A DNA stretch of 41,858 nt from Ignavibacteriae bacterium HGW-Ignavibacteriae-4 (GCA_002839765.1 PGYR01000033.1:1-41858), one strand, 5' to 3'. Positions 1-10,212 are shown, counted from the first letter of the stretch. The notes: generated from the sequence alone by a model not told the origin. Made by a program: numbers and translations.

Positions 1-199
1 AAACTCAAATGGATTCGAATATACTAGATTGAGTATAGTTGATTTACTCGGCAATGAAGTAGGATTGATAGAAGAAGGTCTATTGAATACATCTAATTAT
101 CAGAAAGAATACGATGTTTCTGACTTTCCGGTTGGTACATATTTCATTCGATTAGAGATAGGAAATGAAGTAGTAACCAAACAGTTTATTAAGGAGTAA
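1..199 (+). CDS. C-terminal end of a T9SS-sorted secreted protein (5' truncated by window edge)
   Basis: An open frame enters from the left edge (frame starting at base 2) and ends at TAA 197-199, giving 65 residues. The sequence has the pattern of a type A T9SS C-terminal sorting domain: a LSIVDLLGNEV strand, a DFPVGTYFIRLE segment and a final VVTKQFIKE. In the Bacteroidota/Ignavibacteriota such domains direct a Sec-exported protein through the type IX secretion machinery to the cell surface. The passenger domain lies outside the window, so the protein's function is unknown. The 199 bp are about 94% identical, in inverted orientation, to the end of the minus-strand gene at 10213-11497; identity stops at the stop codon. 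Confidence 0.85.
   Translation, partial: NSNGFEYTRLSIVDLLGNEVGLIEEGLLNTSNYQKEYDVSDFPVGTYFIRLEIGNEVVTKQFIKE
1..199 (+). repeat. Copy 1 of a 199-bp inverted repeat (T9SS sorting-domain coding sequence)
   Basis: Bases 1-199 match the complement of 10213-10411. I count about 11 mismatches, six of them clustered where one copy encodes FPVG and the other LPPS. The match may continue to the left of the window. Confidence 0.9.
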
Positions 200-200
200 C

Positions 201-242
201 CACCCCTCAAAAACATTTTCCACATTTTCCTTTGGGTATTTA
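201..242 (+). repeat. Copy 1 of a 42-bp exact direct repeat containing TTTTCCACA
   Basis: This stretch is identical to 1078-1119. It contains a DnaA-box-like TTTTCCACA (216-224) and ends in TTTGGGTATTTA. The rest of the gene-free interval 200-506 is AT-rich, with a weak hairpin near 446-466 (AACCT/AGGTT). I see no gene in it; it presumably holds the promoter of the toxin-antitoxin pair. Confidence 0.9.
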
Positions 243-506
243 TACTTTGTGCTCTTTATGTATAAAATCAGCTAATAACAACTTCGTAGGTTTTGTAAAA
301 GTAAATAAAATGAGCATCCAAAGGATCAGAGATTGAATTGGTACGAACAATCAAAGGCAATAATTTTTAGTGATATGTATCTACATGTTTGAAAAGTAGA
401 AATTAATAACTAATTTAAACATTGAATTGATAATAGAAAATGAAACCTATTATTAATCCAGGTTATTACAAGTAAATAAAGAACTAAAAATTAATTAATA
501 AGGTTT

Positions 507-728
507 ATGAAAACTCAAGATATATTCATAGCACACCCAAAAACTGTAGAAGAAGAGAATGCCTTAAAAGCATTTCTTCAAGCTCTTAAAATTAAGTTCG
601 AAGTTTCTAAAATAGATAGTTACAACCCAGAATTTGTTAAGAAAGTACTGGAAAGTAGAAAGCAAGCAAAGGAAGGAAAAGTAACAAGAGTAGAGAAAGA
701 AAATTTGAAAGAATTTTTAGGTTTGTGA
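507..728 (+). CDS. Antitoxin of a YoeB-type toxin-antitoxin pair (DUF2683-like)
   Basis: This 73-residue acidic/basic protein begins with a short beta-like segment (IFIAHPKTVEEENALKAFL) followed by a helical, charged C-terminus. It lies one base upstream of a Txe/YoeB-family toxin gene, the usual antitoxin-first order, so the pair is almost certainly co-transcribed. The N-terminal part resembles the short DUF2683-type antitoxins common in Bacteroidota, rather than a classical YefM fold. Antitoxins of this kind normally bind and neutralise the toxin with their C-terminal part and repress their own promoter. The family name comes from sequence feel and position, and the pairing itself is the stronger evidence. 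Confidence 0.75.
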   Translation: MKTQDIFIAHPKTVEEENALKAFLQALKIKFEVSKIDSYNPEFVKKVLESRKQAKEGKVTRVEKENLKEFLGL

Positions 729-729
729 C

Positions 730-996
730 ATGGGTTTCGATTTAGACTTTACTGAAAGAGCTAGAGAAGATATAGAAGCCCATAAAAAATCTGGTAATAA
801 AGCTATTCTTAATAAAGTATTAAAGATTCTGGAAGAACTGATAGAGCACCCGTTTACTGGAATAGGGAAGCCAGAACGTCTGAAGCATAATCTAACTGGT
901 ATGTGGTCTAGGAGAATAGACAAGGAACATAGATTAATCTATGAAGTAAATGAAGATACAGTTTTTATACTTTCAGCAAAAGGCCATTATAAATAG
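730..996 (+). CDS. Txe/YoeB family mRNA interferase toxin
   Basis: At 88 residues the protein has the usual YoeB length. It contains the diagnostic segment GKPERLKHNLTGMWSRRI (46-63), followed by EHRLIYEV and a C-terminal HYK. By alignment with E. coli YoeB, the catalytic residues E46, R65, H83 and Y84 correspond to E49, R68, H86 and Y87 here, so the enzyme looks intact. YoeB toxins bind the ribosomal A site and cleave mRNA during translation. The ATG lies one base after the antitoxin stop codon, indicating translational coupling. No second toxin-antitoxin module is visible in the window. Confidence 0.93.
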   Translation: MGFDLDFTERAREDIEAHKKSGNKAILNKVLKILEELIEHPFTGIGKPERLKHNLTGMWSRRIDKEHRLIYEVNEDTVFILSAKGHYK

Positions 997-1077
997 TAAA
1001 TCAAGCAATAAATATGACTTTGGTTTTTTCCTTTGACTTGACAAACCCATAAAAAGAAGACAATAATCAAACAATTA

Positions 1078-1119
1078 CACCCCTCAAAAACATTTTCCAC
1101 ATTTTCCTTTGGGTATTTA
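1078..1119 (+). repeat. Copy 2 of the 42-bp direct repeat, just upstream of rpmH
   Basis: Exact copy of 201-242. Its TTTTCCACA lies at 1093-1101. Its TTTG at 1108-1111 can serve as the -33 element of the rpmH promoter. Confidence 0.9.
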
Positions 1120-1140
1120 CCAAAAATCTGTTTAACTTTG
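1108..1140 (+). promoter_or_regulatory. Possible Bacteroidota-type promoter for rpmH-rnpA-yidD-yidC
   Basis: TTTG (1108-1111) and TAACTTTG (1133-1140) match the primary sigma-factor consensus known from Bacteroidota (TTTG, about 19-21 nt, TAnnTTTG), here with a 21-nt spacer, 50 bp before rpmH. The motif is short and the call is tentative. Confidence 0.4.
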
Positions 1141-1190
1141 TAGTTCGTAAAAAAAGAATTTAAAAGAACTTTAATCACTTAGGTATTGAT

Positions 1191-1331
1191 ATGAAAAGAA
1201 CGTACCAACCCAGTAATAGAAAAAGAAAGAACAAGCACGGCTTCAGAGCTCGTATGGCTACTAAAAATGGTCGTAACGTTATCAAAAGAAGAAGAGCTAA
1301 AGGAAGAAAAAGACTTTCTGTAAGCGGTTAA
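1191..1331 (+). CDS. rpmH: 50S ribosomal protein L34
   Basis: This 46-residue, very basic protein begins [18 protein letters not shown] and ends GRKRLSVSG, which is the canonical L34 sequence at its usual length. L34 is a late-assembling protein of the large ribosomal subunit. It starts the conserved block rpmH-rnpA-yidD-yidC; the next gene, rnpA, begins 41 bp downstream on the same strand. In many bacteria this block lies close to the replication origin. Confidence 0.98.
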   Translation: MKRTYQPSNRKRKNKHGFRARMATKNGRNVIKRRRAKGRKRLSVSG

Positions 1332-1372
1332 TTACCGTTTGCATGAGGTAGTTTTATCACGGCCAATAAGCT

Positions 1373-1756
1373 ATGAATAGTCTGACACCACTTATGGTGC
1401 CTATAAAAGGGCACGACTCTTTCAAAAGAGTATTGGCGAAAGGCATAATAGTCCGGACTGATAATTTCTTAGGATCTTTCGTTCCTAATACTCGCAAAAT
1501 TGAACCGGTCTGCTTTGGTATCTCTATACCAAAGCGACACGCCAAAAAAGCTGTAGTTAGGAATAGAACCAAACGGCTAGTCAAGGAATCCTTGATTAGT
1601 TTAGCACAAAACGAAAAGGAGAAACTACTTACTTTCGAAGAGTTTGTATTAATTAGAACTGTAAAATTACCTTCTCATCCCAAATTAGTCAGATTAGACG
1701 ATGTCAAATCAGAAATTTATGCTTTGTTCGGTAAAGCGATGATGAGAATAGGATAA
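1373..1756 (+). CDS. rnpA: Ribonuclease P protein component
   Basis: The protein subunit of RNase P assists the catalytic RNA in removing 5' leaders from pre-tRNAs. At 127 residues it has the usual length. The RNR signature is present in [15 protein letters not shown] (R63-N64-R65), and an upstream [17 protein letters not shown] strand-helix segment is typical of the family. The ATG at 1373 is used; an internal ATG at 1394 would remove seven residues and cannot be excluded. Four bases separate it from yidD. The RNA partner rnpB is not in this window. Confidence 0.96.
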   Translation: MNSLTPLMVPIKGHDSFKRVLAKGIIVRTDNFLGSFVPNTRKIEPVCFGISIPKRHAKKAVVRNRTKRLVKESLISLAQNEKEKLLTFEEFVLIRTVKLPSHPKLVRLDDVKSEIYALFGKAMMRIG

Positions 1757-1760
1757 AAAG

Positions 1761-2003
1761 ATGAAACACATACTAATAGGACTGATTAGAATCTACAAAT
1801 CGTTCATTTCTCCTCTATTTCCTAATACCTGTAGATTCCACCCAACTTGCTCAACTTACTCGATGGAAGCCATAAAAACTCACGGCTCTCTGAAGGGTAT
1901 ATATTTATCAATAATCAGAATTTCAAAATGTCACCCTTTTCACAAAGGTGGACTTGACCCTGTACCAATAGTTAATCCGAAGAAAGGAAAAAATAATGGA
2001 TAG
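1761..2003 (+). CDS. yidD: Membrane protein insertion efficiency factor YidD
   Basis: YidD is a small membrane-associated protein thought to help YidC insert inner-membrane proteins. The 80 residues carry the family hallmarks: an amphipathic N-terminus ([19 protein letters not shown]), then [12 protein letters not shown] and [14 protein letters not shown], with its conserved cysteines. It overlaps the start of yidC by 8 bp, indicating translational coupling. Confidence 0.96.
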   Translation: MKHILIGLIRIYKSFISPLFPNTCRFHPTCSTYSMEAIKTHGSLKGIYLSIIRISKCHPFHKGGLDPVPIVNPKKGKNNG

Positions 2004-3873
2004 AAATAGTATATTAGCCATAGTCTTAATCTCAATGCTCGTACTTGGGTATATGTTCTACAGTTCGCAGAATGTACCTGAGCAATACGAAATGACGAGC
2101 GCAGATACCACAATAGTAAAATCAGAAAATGCTGAAGAAAGTGACAGCAAAGAAGACGCTGAATCACTATTCAAAAATGAAGGCGGTGAAACTGCTACTG
2201 CTACTACTGGCAAAAAAGAATTACAATATGGTAAATTCCAATCATTCACTCAAGGCACAAGAGAAATAGTAACTATAGAGTCTGACCTCTATATAGCTAA
2301 ACTTAGCTCGAAAGGTGGTGATCTAATTAGCTGGCAACTGAAAAACTATAATAAATGGGACGGAGTTCCATCTCAGTTAATCAATGATAAAGAAGGTGAG
2401 TTATACCTTGACTTTATCTCATCTGATGGAAAAGATATAGATTCTAGAAATCTATACTTCACTTTCGATTCAGAAAAATCAAACGTTAATATCTCGGGTG
2501 ATAAGACTTTCACTATCACTGCTACTTTGGAAGTAGAGCCGGGCAAATCAATAGTAAAGAAATATAAATTCTCTGGTAATAAATACGCATTTGAGACTGG
2601 TGTAGAATTGAAGAACATGGAAGAGTATATTCCACGTAGTTTCCTATACAAATGGTCAAAAGGGCTAACTTACCAAGAGAAAAACTCAGTTGACGAATCT
2701 GGTGAAGCTCACGCTTTGGTACAGATGAACGGCGAAGTAGTAGAGCTAAATGCAACTGATGATGAGAAGAAAGTTACTCACGAAGGTAAAATTGATTTCA
2801 TCGCTACTAAAACTAAGTACTTCGGTGTAGCTATTATGCCTAAGGATTTCGATGGCGAAATACTAATGACTACCAAAAGTAAAGCATACCCAAAAACTGA
2901 AGGTATGGTAGAGACTTATGATCTGTCGATAAAAGTGCCTTATAGTGGCGGAACAAAATCACAAGAATATCAAGTTTATTTAGGTCCATTGAAATTAGAC
3001 CTAGTAGAGAATTATGGCCTGAATAGAATGCTGAATTTAGGTTGGTGGGGTATCCGACACATAGGCGAATACGTCATGATGCCTATTTTCAACGCCGTTC
3101 ACTCGTTTATCCCAAGTTGGGGATTAACAATTATTCTCTTCTCTATTTTCATCAAACTAGCGCTTTATCCTCTGTCAATTACTCAGATGAAAAATGCTAA
3201 CAAGATGAAAATACTTGCTCCAGAAGTAGCTAAGATAAGAGAAAAGTATAAAGACGAACAACAAGTACAACAGAAAGAGATGATGGCCCTCTACTCCCAA
3301 TATGGAGTCAATCCTGCAAGTGGTTGCTTGCCTATGTTATTGCAGATGCCTATTCTCTATTCACTATGGACACTATTCCGAACGAATATAGATTTGCGTC
3401 AATCGGACTTCATATTCTGGATACACGATTTATCTATACCTGACACTTTAGTCCACTTCGGTACATCTATTATGGGTATATCGTCTATTAGTGGTCTTGC
3501 TTTGGCTATGGGTATTTCTATGTTTATCCAACAAAAGATGACTATATCTGACCCTAAGCAAAAAGCTATGGTCTATGCTATGCCGTTTATGTTCATATTC
3601 CTATTCTCTTCATTCCCTGCTGGTCTGAACCTATACTACTTTATGTTCAACGTATTGGGTATCGGTCAACAGTTATACATCAACAACTTCGCTAAAGATA
3701 GAATCACTTCTATCCACGATATGAAGAAAGTTGATAAGAAGAAAGGATGGTTAGCTAATAAGATGGAAGAAGCTCAGAAAATAGCTGAAGCACAAGGAAA
3801 AGTGACACCGGGTAGCAAAGGTAAAAAAGGATTGAATCCGGCGAACCCGAATCACAGAAAGAAAAAGAAATAA
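1996..3873 (+). CDS. yidC: Membrane protein insertase YidC
   Basis: This is the inner-membrane insertase that works alone or with SecYEG. The 625 residues show an N-terminal transmembrane anchor (about 5-21), a long acidic linker and a periplasmic beta-rich domain (about 75-345). From about 375 the conserved insertase core follows, with several membrane helices. The basic residue of the hydrophilic groove is a lysine (K387, in [13 protein letters not shown]), where E. coli has arginine. The C-terminus is a poly-basic tail ([16 protein letters not shown]) suited to ribosome contact. This length and architecture are typical of Gram-negative YidC. Confidence 0.97.
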   Translation: MDRNSILAIVLISMLVLGYMFYSSQNVPEQYEMTSADTTIVKSENAEESDSKEDAESLFKNEGGETATATTGKKELQYGKFQSFTQGTREIVTIESDLYIAKLSSKGGDLISWQLKNYNKWDGVPSQLINDKEGELYLDFISSDGKDIDSRNLYFTFDSEKSNVNISGDKTFTITATLEVEPGKSIVKKYKFSGNKYAFETGVELKNMEEYIPRSFLYKWSKGLTYQEKNSVDESGEAHALVQMNGEVVELNATDDEKKVTHEGKIDFIATKTKYFGVAIMPKDFDGEILMTTKSKAYPKTEGMVETYDLSIKVPYSGGTKSQEYQVYLGPLKLDLVENYGLNRMLNLGWWGIRHIGEYVMMPIFNAVHSFIPSWGLTIILFSIFIKLALYPLSITQMKNANKMKILAPEVAKIREKYKDEQQVQQKEMMALYSQYGVNPASGCLPMLLQMPILYSLWTLFRTNIDLRQSDFIFWIHDLSIPDTLVHFGTSIMGISSISGLALAMGISMFIQQKMTISDPKQKAMVYAMPFMFIFLFSSFPAGLNLYYFMFNVLGIGQQLYINNFAKDRITSIHDMKKVDKKKGWLANKMEEAQKIAEAQGKVTPGSKGKKGLNPANPNHRKKKK

Positions 3874-3993
3874 TGAAATAGTTTTTGATTTTTTAGATAT
3901 TTCGTAACTAAATTTAGTTTTAACTGTCTTTTGAATAGCTACTATTTCGATATTTATTAAATTAGTAGATAATATTATTCAAAGACAATAGAA

Positions 3994-6009
3994 ATGCAAA
4001 AAATCAAACTTTACAGTTCAGCACTAATCTTAACTATGATATTCGCTCTCAGCGGGTGTCCAGAAGAAAATGATTCATTGGTCAATCCGCCTTCTCAGGC
4101 GGAGACCGTGAACATTCGTTTTATTAATCTCGCTGGTGACAATCAATCCCGCTCCCTGAGAATGACCGAGTACGAGACTCCAGAAGTAGCTTACGGACAA
4201 TCCACAGAAACATTCCATCCACCTGACGACAGTGCTAAAACAACTGTACTAAAAGGAGGAAGAGACGAATACAGCCCAGAAAAGCAACTCAAATTTTTCA
4301 GAACATTGACTTATACTTTTTTTGCATTGCCTACTGCTCCTGGTGATAGCTTACACCCATTGCCAGTCGATACATTGATTGGTATTAATAGTTCATTGAC
4401 TATTCCATTAGTAACTAATGATGCTTATGTTAGATTAGTGAATACTTTTTCGGATACTAATTCTACTTTTTCATTAGTCTTGGGTTGTGCTGGAGGGGCA
4501 ACTCTAGCTCCAAATGTTGAATATAGAGGATACAGTAGTGCGGAAGCAGTATTATCGGGTGAGAACACATTCAGCGTTGTGTATAATAATAAAGGAACGA
4601 ACGAATCACTAGGACTATTCAGAATAGATATGGTTCCTAGAGGAGAGTATTCTTTCGTAATTGTGAAAGACCAATCTGGGAATCCAGCTGTTTACGCACT
4701 CGATGAGAAAAGTCCAAGTGCTAACGCTTTCGGCCCAGCTCTAGAAGTACAGGCAAAGACAACAAATATAAGAACAATCAACTTCTCATCTAAAACTTTT
4801 GATGTGAATTTAGATGCAGATTTGATAGTCTCATCTCCGACAAAAGACTATATAAGCAAGTATAACGAATACACAGCTTGTAGTGGTACTACTATCTCCT
4901 CAATCACCGCAGTTAGTGGTAGTGATACTCTTTCTAATCTATTCACTTCGCTAGAAGTACTCCGCGATTATTCGCTCTATCTATTCGACGAAGGTGACAA
5001 GGTCAGACAGATACTCGCACCTCCGTTCAAAGTCTTCGGAGAAGCAGATGGCAAATCTATAATCAGAGTAATAAATGGAAACCCTGATTATGAGGGAATA
5101 ACCGTAGCATTCGGTGCTAGAAAAGTTGAAAGTGCAGAAGAGTTGAAATACGGCGAAACTATAGCTAGAAATATAAAGTTCGGAAAAGTCTCTGGTATTG
5201 GTATATTCGAATCGGGGTTATCACCTATTACTGTTTTCGCAGCGACTCAACCAGCTAAGTATATAACAGGTGTCAACTACGATTTGAAGAAAGATAAAAG
5301 CTATACTATATTACTATACAAAAAAGATGATGGTTCACCAGGATTCACGATAATAGAAGATAGAGACGAAGACAAACAAGTCACTGAAATAGAAGCTGGT
5401 GTATTTGTACAGGTAGTGAACGGTGTAGCTGGTCCTGGGTCTGTAAGAATAGGAATAGAGCCACTGATCAGCGAATCGGCTAATGAGCTGTACTATGGGC
5501 TGAATTTGGCTACTGTCATACCTATTGGCTCTACTGATATCACAGTTAACGGGAAAAAGAAGACTATTGATATAGAAAAAGGTAAACGATTACTTGTAGT
5601 TACTTCTGGTACTACCGGCGATGAGAAAATATTAACTTATCAGACCGACCCGATTGATAAATACGATAATATGTATAAAATCCGATTTTTGGATGCAAGT
5701 ACGGAGATAGGCAGAATCACAGTCTCTAGGTTTAATCTAGTTGATTGTCCTGCTTGTCCTATTTTGGCTAATAATATAGCTTATGATGAACTTTCGTTTC
5801 TACAAGAAGTAAGGTCGGAAGCAAAAATATCACTATTCGTATATAATCCAGAAGATTTTGCCGGATTGTATCATAGAGTAGATGATTTGAAATTGAACTT
5901 CAACAAAGCATATACTGTTATTTTCACTGGGAATTCCTCCCTTGGGAATAATACAGATAGTGACAATACAAACAACGGTTATTCCGTTGTGATAATACAA
6001 GAATTCTAA
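3994..6009 (+). CDS. Lipoprotein with about six ~100-residue DUF4397-like repeats
   Basis: A 671-residue surface or periplasmic lipoprotein: a hydrophobic signal sequence ends in the lipobox LSGC (C22). The rest is built of repeats spaced about 90-115 residues apart. Each opens with a strand of the type VNIRFINLAG, VRLVNTFSD, IIRVINGNPD, VQVVNGVAG or IRFLDASTE, near residues 39, 146, 258, 355, 471 and 560. This pattern resembles DUF4397 (Ig-like) domains of cell-surface proteins. No catalytic motif is visible and no specific function can be assigned. It lies 20 bp upstream of the T9SS subtilase on the same strand and may be co-expressed with it. Confidence 0.7.
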   Translation: MQKIKLYSSALILTMIFALSGCPEENDSLVNPPSQAETVNIRFINLAGDNQSRSLRMTEYETPEVAYGQSTETFHPPDDSAKTTVLKGGRDEYSPEKQLKFFRTLTYTFFALPTAPGDSLHPLPVDTLIGINSSLTIPLVTNDAYVRLVNTFSDTNSTFSLVLGCAGGATLAPNVEYRGYSSAEAVLSGENTFSVVYNNKGTNESLGLFRIDMVPRGEYSFVIVKDQSGNPAVYALDEKSPSANAFGPALEVQAKTTNIRTINFSSKTFDVNLDADLIVSSPTKDYISKYNEYTACSGTTISSITAVSGSDTLSNLFTSLEVLRDYSLYLFDEGDKVRQILAPPFKVFGEADGKSIIRVINGNPDYEGITVAFGARKVESAEELKYGETIARNIKFGKVSGIGIFESGLSPITVFAATQPAKYITGVNYDLKKDKSYTILLYKKDDGSPGFTIIEDRDEDKQVTEIEAGVFVQVVNGVAGPGSVRIGIEPLISESANELYYGLNLATVIPIGSTDITVNGKKKTIDIEKGKRLLVVTSGTTGDEKILTYQTDPIDKYDNMYKIRFLDASTEIGRITVSRFNLVDCPACPILANNIAYDELSFLQEVRSEAKISLFVYNPEDFAGLYHRVDDLKLNFNKAYTVIFTGNSSLGNNTDSDNTNNGYSVVIIQEF

Positions 6010-6029
6010 ATAATATAATGGCTTGAATA

Positions 6030-9000
6030 ATGAAAAGAATTAATTCCCTTCTTGTACTGATAACCCTGTTTATTAGTACAACTTTTGCTTTCGGCATAAC
6101 TCCAATAGCATACCACGTAAATATAGAATCATCGAATAACAATCACATAACAGTACCCGTTCCGAAATTGGATATGGGGCAATACCAGATAAATTCTATA
6201 TATGTGAAAACTAAATCTAAAATAGAAGTAGATGGGAATAGATTCGTATCTGATGTATTGAACAAAGGATTTGAGAATATTTCGATAAATAAGCTCAACA
6301 AAATAGCTAGCGGTAATAGCAACAAACTCAGAGGCACTCCCGTAGAGCGACTTTACATAGTAGAATATACCGTTGGTGTTGACTCTTATGATATAGCCCA
6401 AGAGCTAATGAAAAATCCAGAAGTTGAGTATGCAGTTCCTGTTTTCAATAGATATACTACTGATTTTACTCCTAATGATCCAGAAATTTCTAAACAATGG
6501 CATATAGATGCTAATACGAAAAAAGCGTGGGATATCACAAAAGGAAGTCCTGAAGTAATCATAGCAATAGTAGATTCAGGTATAGATTGGCAACACCCAG
6601 ACTTGCTTCCTAATATATATATAAACCCCAATGAGATAGCCGGCAACGGTATAGACGATGATAAAAATGGGTACATAGATGATGTGAATGGATGGGATTT
6701 TATTGGTAATCTGACATTTCAACAAGCCATAAACAGGCAATGGAGACCTGATAATGATCCAAAACCTGTTTATACTTCTAATGATCACGGTACTCATGTA
6801 GCAGGTTGCGCTTCGGCATCTACTAATAATGGAGTTGGAGTTGCATCTTATGGATTCAATACTAAGTTAATGCCAATCAAATGTGGCTCTGACAATTGGA
6901 ACAATGGTGGTACAAGAGGAATATTCAGAGGGTTTGAGGGTATAGTATATGCTGCCGAAAATGGTGCAAATATTATTAATTGCAGCTGGGGCGGTTCGGG
7001 ATATAACCCAGCAGAGCAAGAGATTGTTAATTCGATTGTAGAGTCGGGAGTTTTAATAGTAGCCTCAGCAGGTAATGACTCAGAGAATATAGACGAAGTG
7101 TCATTCTTCCCAACAGGTTATAATAATATACTAAGTGTAGGTTCTATCCAATCAAACAGCCGTAGATCTTCTTTTACAAACTATGGTATAAGAACTGATA
7201 TTTATGCTCCTGGTACTAATATATATGCCACTTTACCGGCTAATAGATATGGTAATATGTCCGGTACATCTATGGCGGGTCCAGTTGCTGCTGGATTAGC
7301 CGGATTAGTTAAGGCGTTACATCCAAACTGGACTCCACATCAGATAATGGCACAATTACGAAGTACAACCGACCCTGTCTCTAATGTTGCAACAGAAGAT
7401 ATACCAAAGTATTTTGGAAAGATTAATACTCTAAAAGCATTGCAAGCGAACGCTAATAACTTTGCTGATAATAAGACAAAGGGAATGGCCATTTCGGAAA
7501 CCGACTTTGATCAGAATAGTATAATAGATAACTACAACGAAAAAACAATCGAACTGAAATTAGTCAATTTCTTAGCTCCAGTTTCTGGAGTTAAATTAGA
7601 ATTCTTGGCGATGGATAAATACTTCGATGTAGTTACATCAGAAATAATTGTAAATGGATTAACTACATTGAGCGAGAGTAATATAGAATTAAAATTAAAG
7701 CTCAATGACCTAAATCCTTGGTATGATGGATTCGCACGTGTATTAATAAAATATACAGCAGAAGATTACTCTGATTATCAATTACTGAAAATACCAATAC
7801 AAATAACAACTAAGAATGAATTCCGATTTATTGAAGAAATATTGGAAGAAGAATATGCTGTATTTTATGATGTACATACTCCAAATAGAGGTACAGTATG
7901 GGCTGTTGGGCAAAGCACAGGTAGTAAACGCGGTATAATATATAATACGTCTGCTAATCAACTATTCGACGGTGGAGCAGAAGCACTTACAGGAGTATAT
8001 GCTAAAGACAATACTAACGCATGGGCAACAACCGGCAAAGGTAATCTATTAGTTACTACGGATAGTGGTATTAATTGGGATGTAACTGACTTTACTAGTA
8101 CTACTGGTTTTTTCAATGGTATTGGCTTTTTCAATGAGAACAATGGTATTGCCGTAGGTGACCCAATTAATAATCAATTCGGGGTTATAGTAACTACTAA
8201 TGGTGGTAAAAACTGGGCTAAAACATCTTCATTGGCTTCTGTGGGTGATGAAGCTGGGTTAGTCGGTGCATTCTGTATATTCGGTGATAGAGCTTGGTTC
8301 GGTACTAATACTGGTCGAGTACTTAGAGGGAAGGATTTTGGAAAATCTTGGACTGCTTCGGTAGTTGAAACTAATTCTAGTATAATTGATGTAGCATTCC
8401 ACAGTAATACTGGTGGTATAGCAATATATACGAATAGAATAAAGACGGGTGATGATGTTTTGTTAGCAAGAAGTAGTGACGGCGGTCTGAATTGGAAAGC
8501 AGGCATATCGAATCTGAATGAGACTTTAGGAGTTACACCTGTTGAATTAATCTACAATGAAGCCTCTGAAGCTATTTATTTAGTTTGTCAGAAGGGAGAG
8601 GTTTACTTCACTAAAAACCTTGGTGCTACTTGGATTCCTGTAGTTACGAGACAAGCTGGTGAATACGAAAGAGCTGATTTGACTAATGAGGTAGAGAAAT
8701 TCAGACTATATGGCGTTGCTGCTACTAGCGTAACCTCTCTAGATTTCAATGTCATACCAGCTGGTGCAAAAGCATCATTAACCTCACTTTCTGGAACTTC
8801 TTTTGAATATGATAGTACAGAGCTGAATAAAATCACGAACAAAATATTTGAATTTGAAAATAGTGGTGTTATTTCAGTTTATGTAGATTCTGCTTATTAT
8901 ACTGGCGCGGATAAAGATGTATTTAGCTTTTTCGGAAGTATTCCGAATGAGATAGCTACAGGTACAAAAGATAAAATAGTTACTAAATTCAGACCGACAG

Positions 9001-9365
9001 AGGCGAGAGAATATAATGCGCAATTAGTACTCTCGAGTAATAATGAAAATGGTGATATAGTTATAAATCTAAAAGGAAGGGGCTACGAGAAGGCAGCTTC
9101 AAGTGTGGCTTATGATACTTTCAACAGTGGATTGAATATATACCCACAACCAGCTAGAAACGAGCTGAATATACAATCTATTAGCTCGACTAATATTACG
9201 AATATCAACCTACTAGACATAACTGGTAAGATTCTGAAAGGGTTCGACACATACAACCCAACTGCGATAAATACATATAGCACGAATGATCTAGGTGCAG
9301 GCGTTTATCTAGTTCAGTTCGTGACTAATACTGGTACTTTCTACAAAAAGATAATAATCGAATAA
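6030..9365 (+). CDS. Secreted subtilisin-like serine protease (S8) with T9SS sorting domain
   Basis: A 1111-residue exported protease with a signal peptide (about 1-20) and an N-terminal propeptide-like region. The S8 catalytic domain spans about 150-450 with an intact triad: D182 ([13 protein letters not shown]), H253 ([12 protein letters not shown]) and S414 ([12 protein letters not shown]). A middle region (about 600-880) has YCF48/BNR-like beta-propeller repeats ([30 protein letters not shown]). An Ig-like stretch follows, and the C-terminus (about 1035-1111) is a type A sorting domain starting [14 protein letters not shown]. It should be released or anchored at the cell surface by type IX secretion. 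The stop codon overlaps the ATG of the next gene by one base. Confidence 0.95.
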   Translation: MKRINSLLVLITLFISTTFAFGITPIAYHVNIESSNNNHITVPVPKLDMGQYQINSIYVKTKSKIEVDGNRFVSDVLNKGFENISINKLNKIASGNSNKLRGTPVERLYIVEYTVGVDSYDIAQELMKNPEVEYAVPVFNRYTTDFTPNDPEISKQWHIDANTKKAWDITKGSPEVIIAIVDSGIDWQHPDLLPNIYINPNEIAGNGIDDDKNGYIDDVNGWDFIGNLTFQQAINRQWRPDNDPKPVYTSNDHGTHVAGCASASTNNGVGVASYGFNTKLMPIKCGSDNWNNGGTRGIFRGFEGIVYAAENGANIINCSWGGSGYNPAEQEIVNSIVESGVLIVASAGNDSENIDEVSFFPTGYNNILSVGSIQSNSRRSSFTNYGIRTDIYAPGTNIYATLPANRYGNMSGTSMAGPVAAGLAGLVKALHPNWTPHQIMAQLRSTTDPVSNVATEDIPKYFGKINTLKALQANANNFADNKTKGMAISETDFDQNSIIDNYNEKTIELKLVNFLAPVSGVKLEFLAMDKYFDVVTSEIIVNGLTTLSESNIELKLKLNDLNPWYDGFARVLIKYTAEDYSDYQLLKIPIQITTKNEFRFIEEILEEEYAVFYDVHTPNRGTVWAVGQSTGSKRGIIYNTSANQLFDGGAEALTGVYAKDNTNAWATTGKGNLLVTTDSGINWDVTDFTSTTGFFNGIGFFNENNGIAVGDPINNQFGVIVTTNGGKNWAKTSSLASVGDEAGLVGAFCIFGDRAWFGTNTGRVLRGKDFGKSWTASVVETNSSIIDVAFHSNTGGIAIYTNRIKTGDDVLLARSSDGGLNWKAGISNLNETLGVTPVELIYNEASEAIYLVCQKGEVYFTKNLGATWIPVVTRQAGEYERADLTNEVEKFRLYGVAATSVTSLDFNVIPAGAKASLTSLSGTSFEYDSTELNKITNKIFEFENSGVISVYVDSAYYTGADKDVFSFFGSIPNEIATGTKDKIVTKFRPTEAREYNAQLVLSSNNENGDIVINLKGRGYEKAASSVAYDTFNSGLNIYPQPARNELNIQSISSTNITNINLLDITGKILKGFDTYNPTAINTYSTNDLGAGVYLVQFVTNTGTFYKKIIIE

Positions 9366-9781
9366 TGAAGAGTCATAGAAAAGAGCTGTGGTTCAATACT
9401 ACAAGCAGAAGACAATACATAAATATAACCAGAGATGTCCAAAATGAAATAGACATCTCTGGTATAAAAGAAGGAATGGTACTGGTGAATGCTATGCACA
9501 TATCTGCGAGTGTATTCATCAATGATGATGAGTCTGGTTTGCACCAAGACTTCGAAGTATGGTTAGAGAAATTAGCCCCAGAAAAGCCACACAGCCAATA
9601 CAAGCACAATGGATACGAAGACAATGCTGATGCTCACCTCAAGCGTCAGATAATGGGCAGAGAAGTTGTTTGTGCTATAACTGATGGTAAGCTAGATTTC
9701 GGGCCATGGGAACAGATATTCTATGGCGAATATGATGGGATGCGCAAGAAGCGAGTTCTTATTAAGATAATTGGTGAGTAG
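9365..9781 (+). CDS. YjbQ / UPF0047 family protein (secondary thiamine-phosphate synthase-like)
   Basis: The 138 residues match the YjbQ family along their whole length: a short N-terminal strand, [28 protein letters not shown], then [35 protein letters not shown] and [12 protein letters not shown]. The family is known for weak thiamine-phosphate synthase activity in vitro; its physiological role is unsettled. The ATG overlaps the TAA of the upstream protease gene (TAATG), so the two are probably translationally coupled, although a functional link is not obvious. The gene ends before the palindrome-rich region. Confidence 0.93.
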   Translation: MKSHRKELWFNTTSRRQYINITRDVQNEIDISGIKEGMVLVNAMHISASVFINDDESGLHQDFEVWLEKLAPEKPHSQYKHNGYEDNADAHLKRQIMGREVVCAITDGKLDFGPWEQIFYGEYDGMRKKRVLIKIIGE

Positions 9782-9807
9782 GGAGTTTTATCGTTTTTTG
9801 GGATTGT

Positions 9808-10211
9808 CAAGCCGAAGGCTTGGGTATTTACATGTCTGCATAAAGTTTTGTTTTACAAATTTTCAGATAAGACAAAGAGTCAATGAATAAATCCACGAAT
9901 TGTGCTCCTTTGGAGGAGCTGTCAAAACTTGTTTTGACTGAGGAGGATAAAAGAATAATACCTTCACTTCCCCAATTCCATCCAATTATAAATTTATCTT
10001 GCTCTCTTTCAATAACATCGTAATTCCAAGTTGTATCAGAAATTACAGGAAGAGTGTAAATTCCTTCTTTCCGTCGGTTAAAACCGACGGAAATACATTC
10101 TACGGCAATACATTCTAATGTGTTTGATACGAGTTTCTTTCCTAAATGTATTGCCGTTGACTTGAAGTCAACGGATAAATAGATTCTGCCAAATGGCGTG
10201 ACTTTAGTCAC
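9808..10211. repeat. Cluster of palindromes (at least seven in about 400 bp)
   Basis: Between two convergent genes I find these palindromes: CAAGCC-gaa-GGCTTG (9808-9822), GCTCC/GGAGC (9904-9919), GTCAAAAC-tt-GTTTTGAC (9921-9938), a 12-bp-arm palindrome around CCGTCGGTT-aa-AACCGACGG (10068-10093), 13-bp arms ACGGCAATACATT/AATGTATTGCCGT (10102-10114 and 10145-10157), CCGTTGACTT-g-AAGTCAACGG (10154-10174) and GTGACT-tt-AGTCAC (10198-10211). A 127-codon frame crosses the region on the minus strand, but the palindrome structure explains the sequence better than a gene does. Related palindromes recur at 11664-11678 and 41451-41462. Confidence 0.8.
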
Positions 10212-10212
10212 A

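Noticed and set aside
987-1178. Minus-strand 63-codon open frame upstream of rpmH
   Set aside because: It runs antisense through the rpmH promoter and the 42-bp repeat, and has no protein-like features.
9828-10211. A 127-codon minus-strand open frame ending in LYADM
   Set aside because: It is made largely of palindromic repeat DNA, has no recognisable family or signal, and its start coincides with a GTGACT/AGTCAC palindrome. I list the region as a repeat cluster instead.
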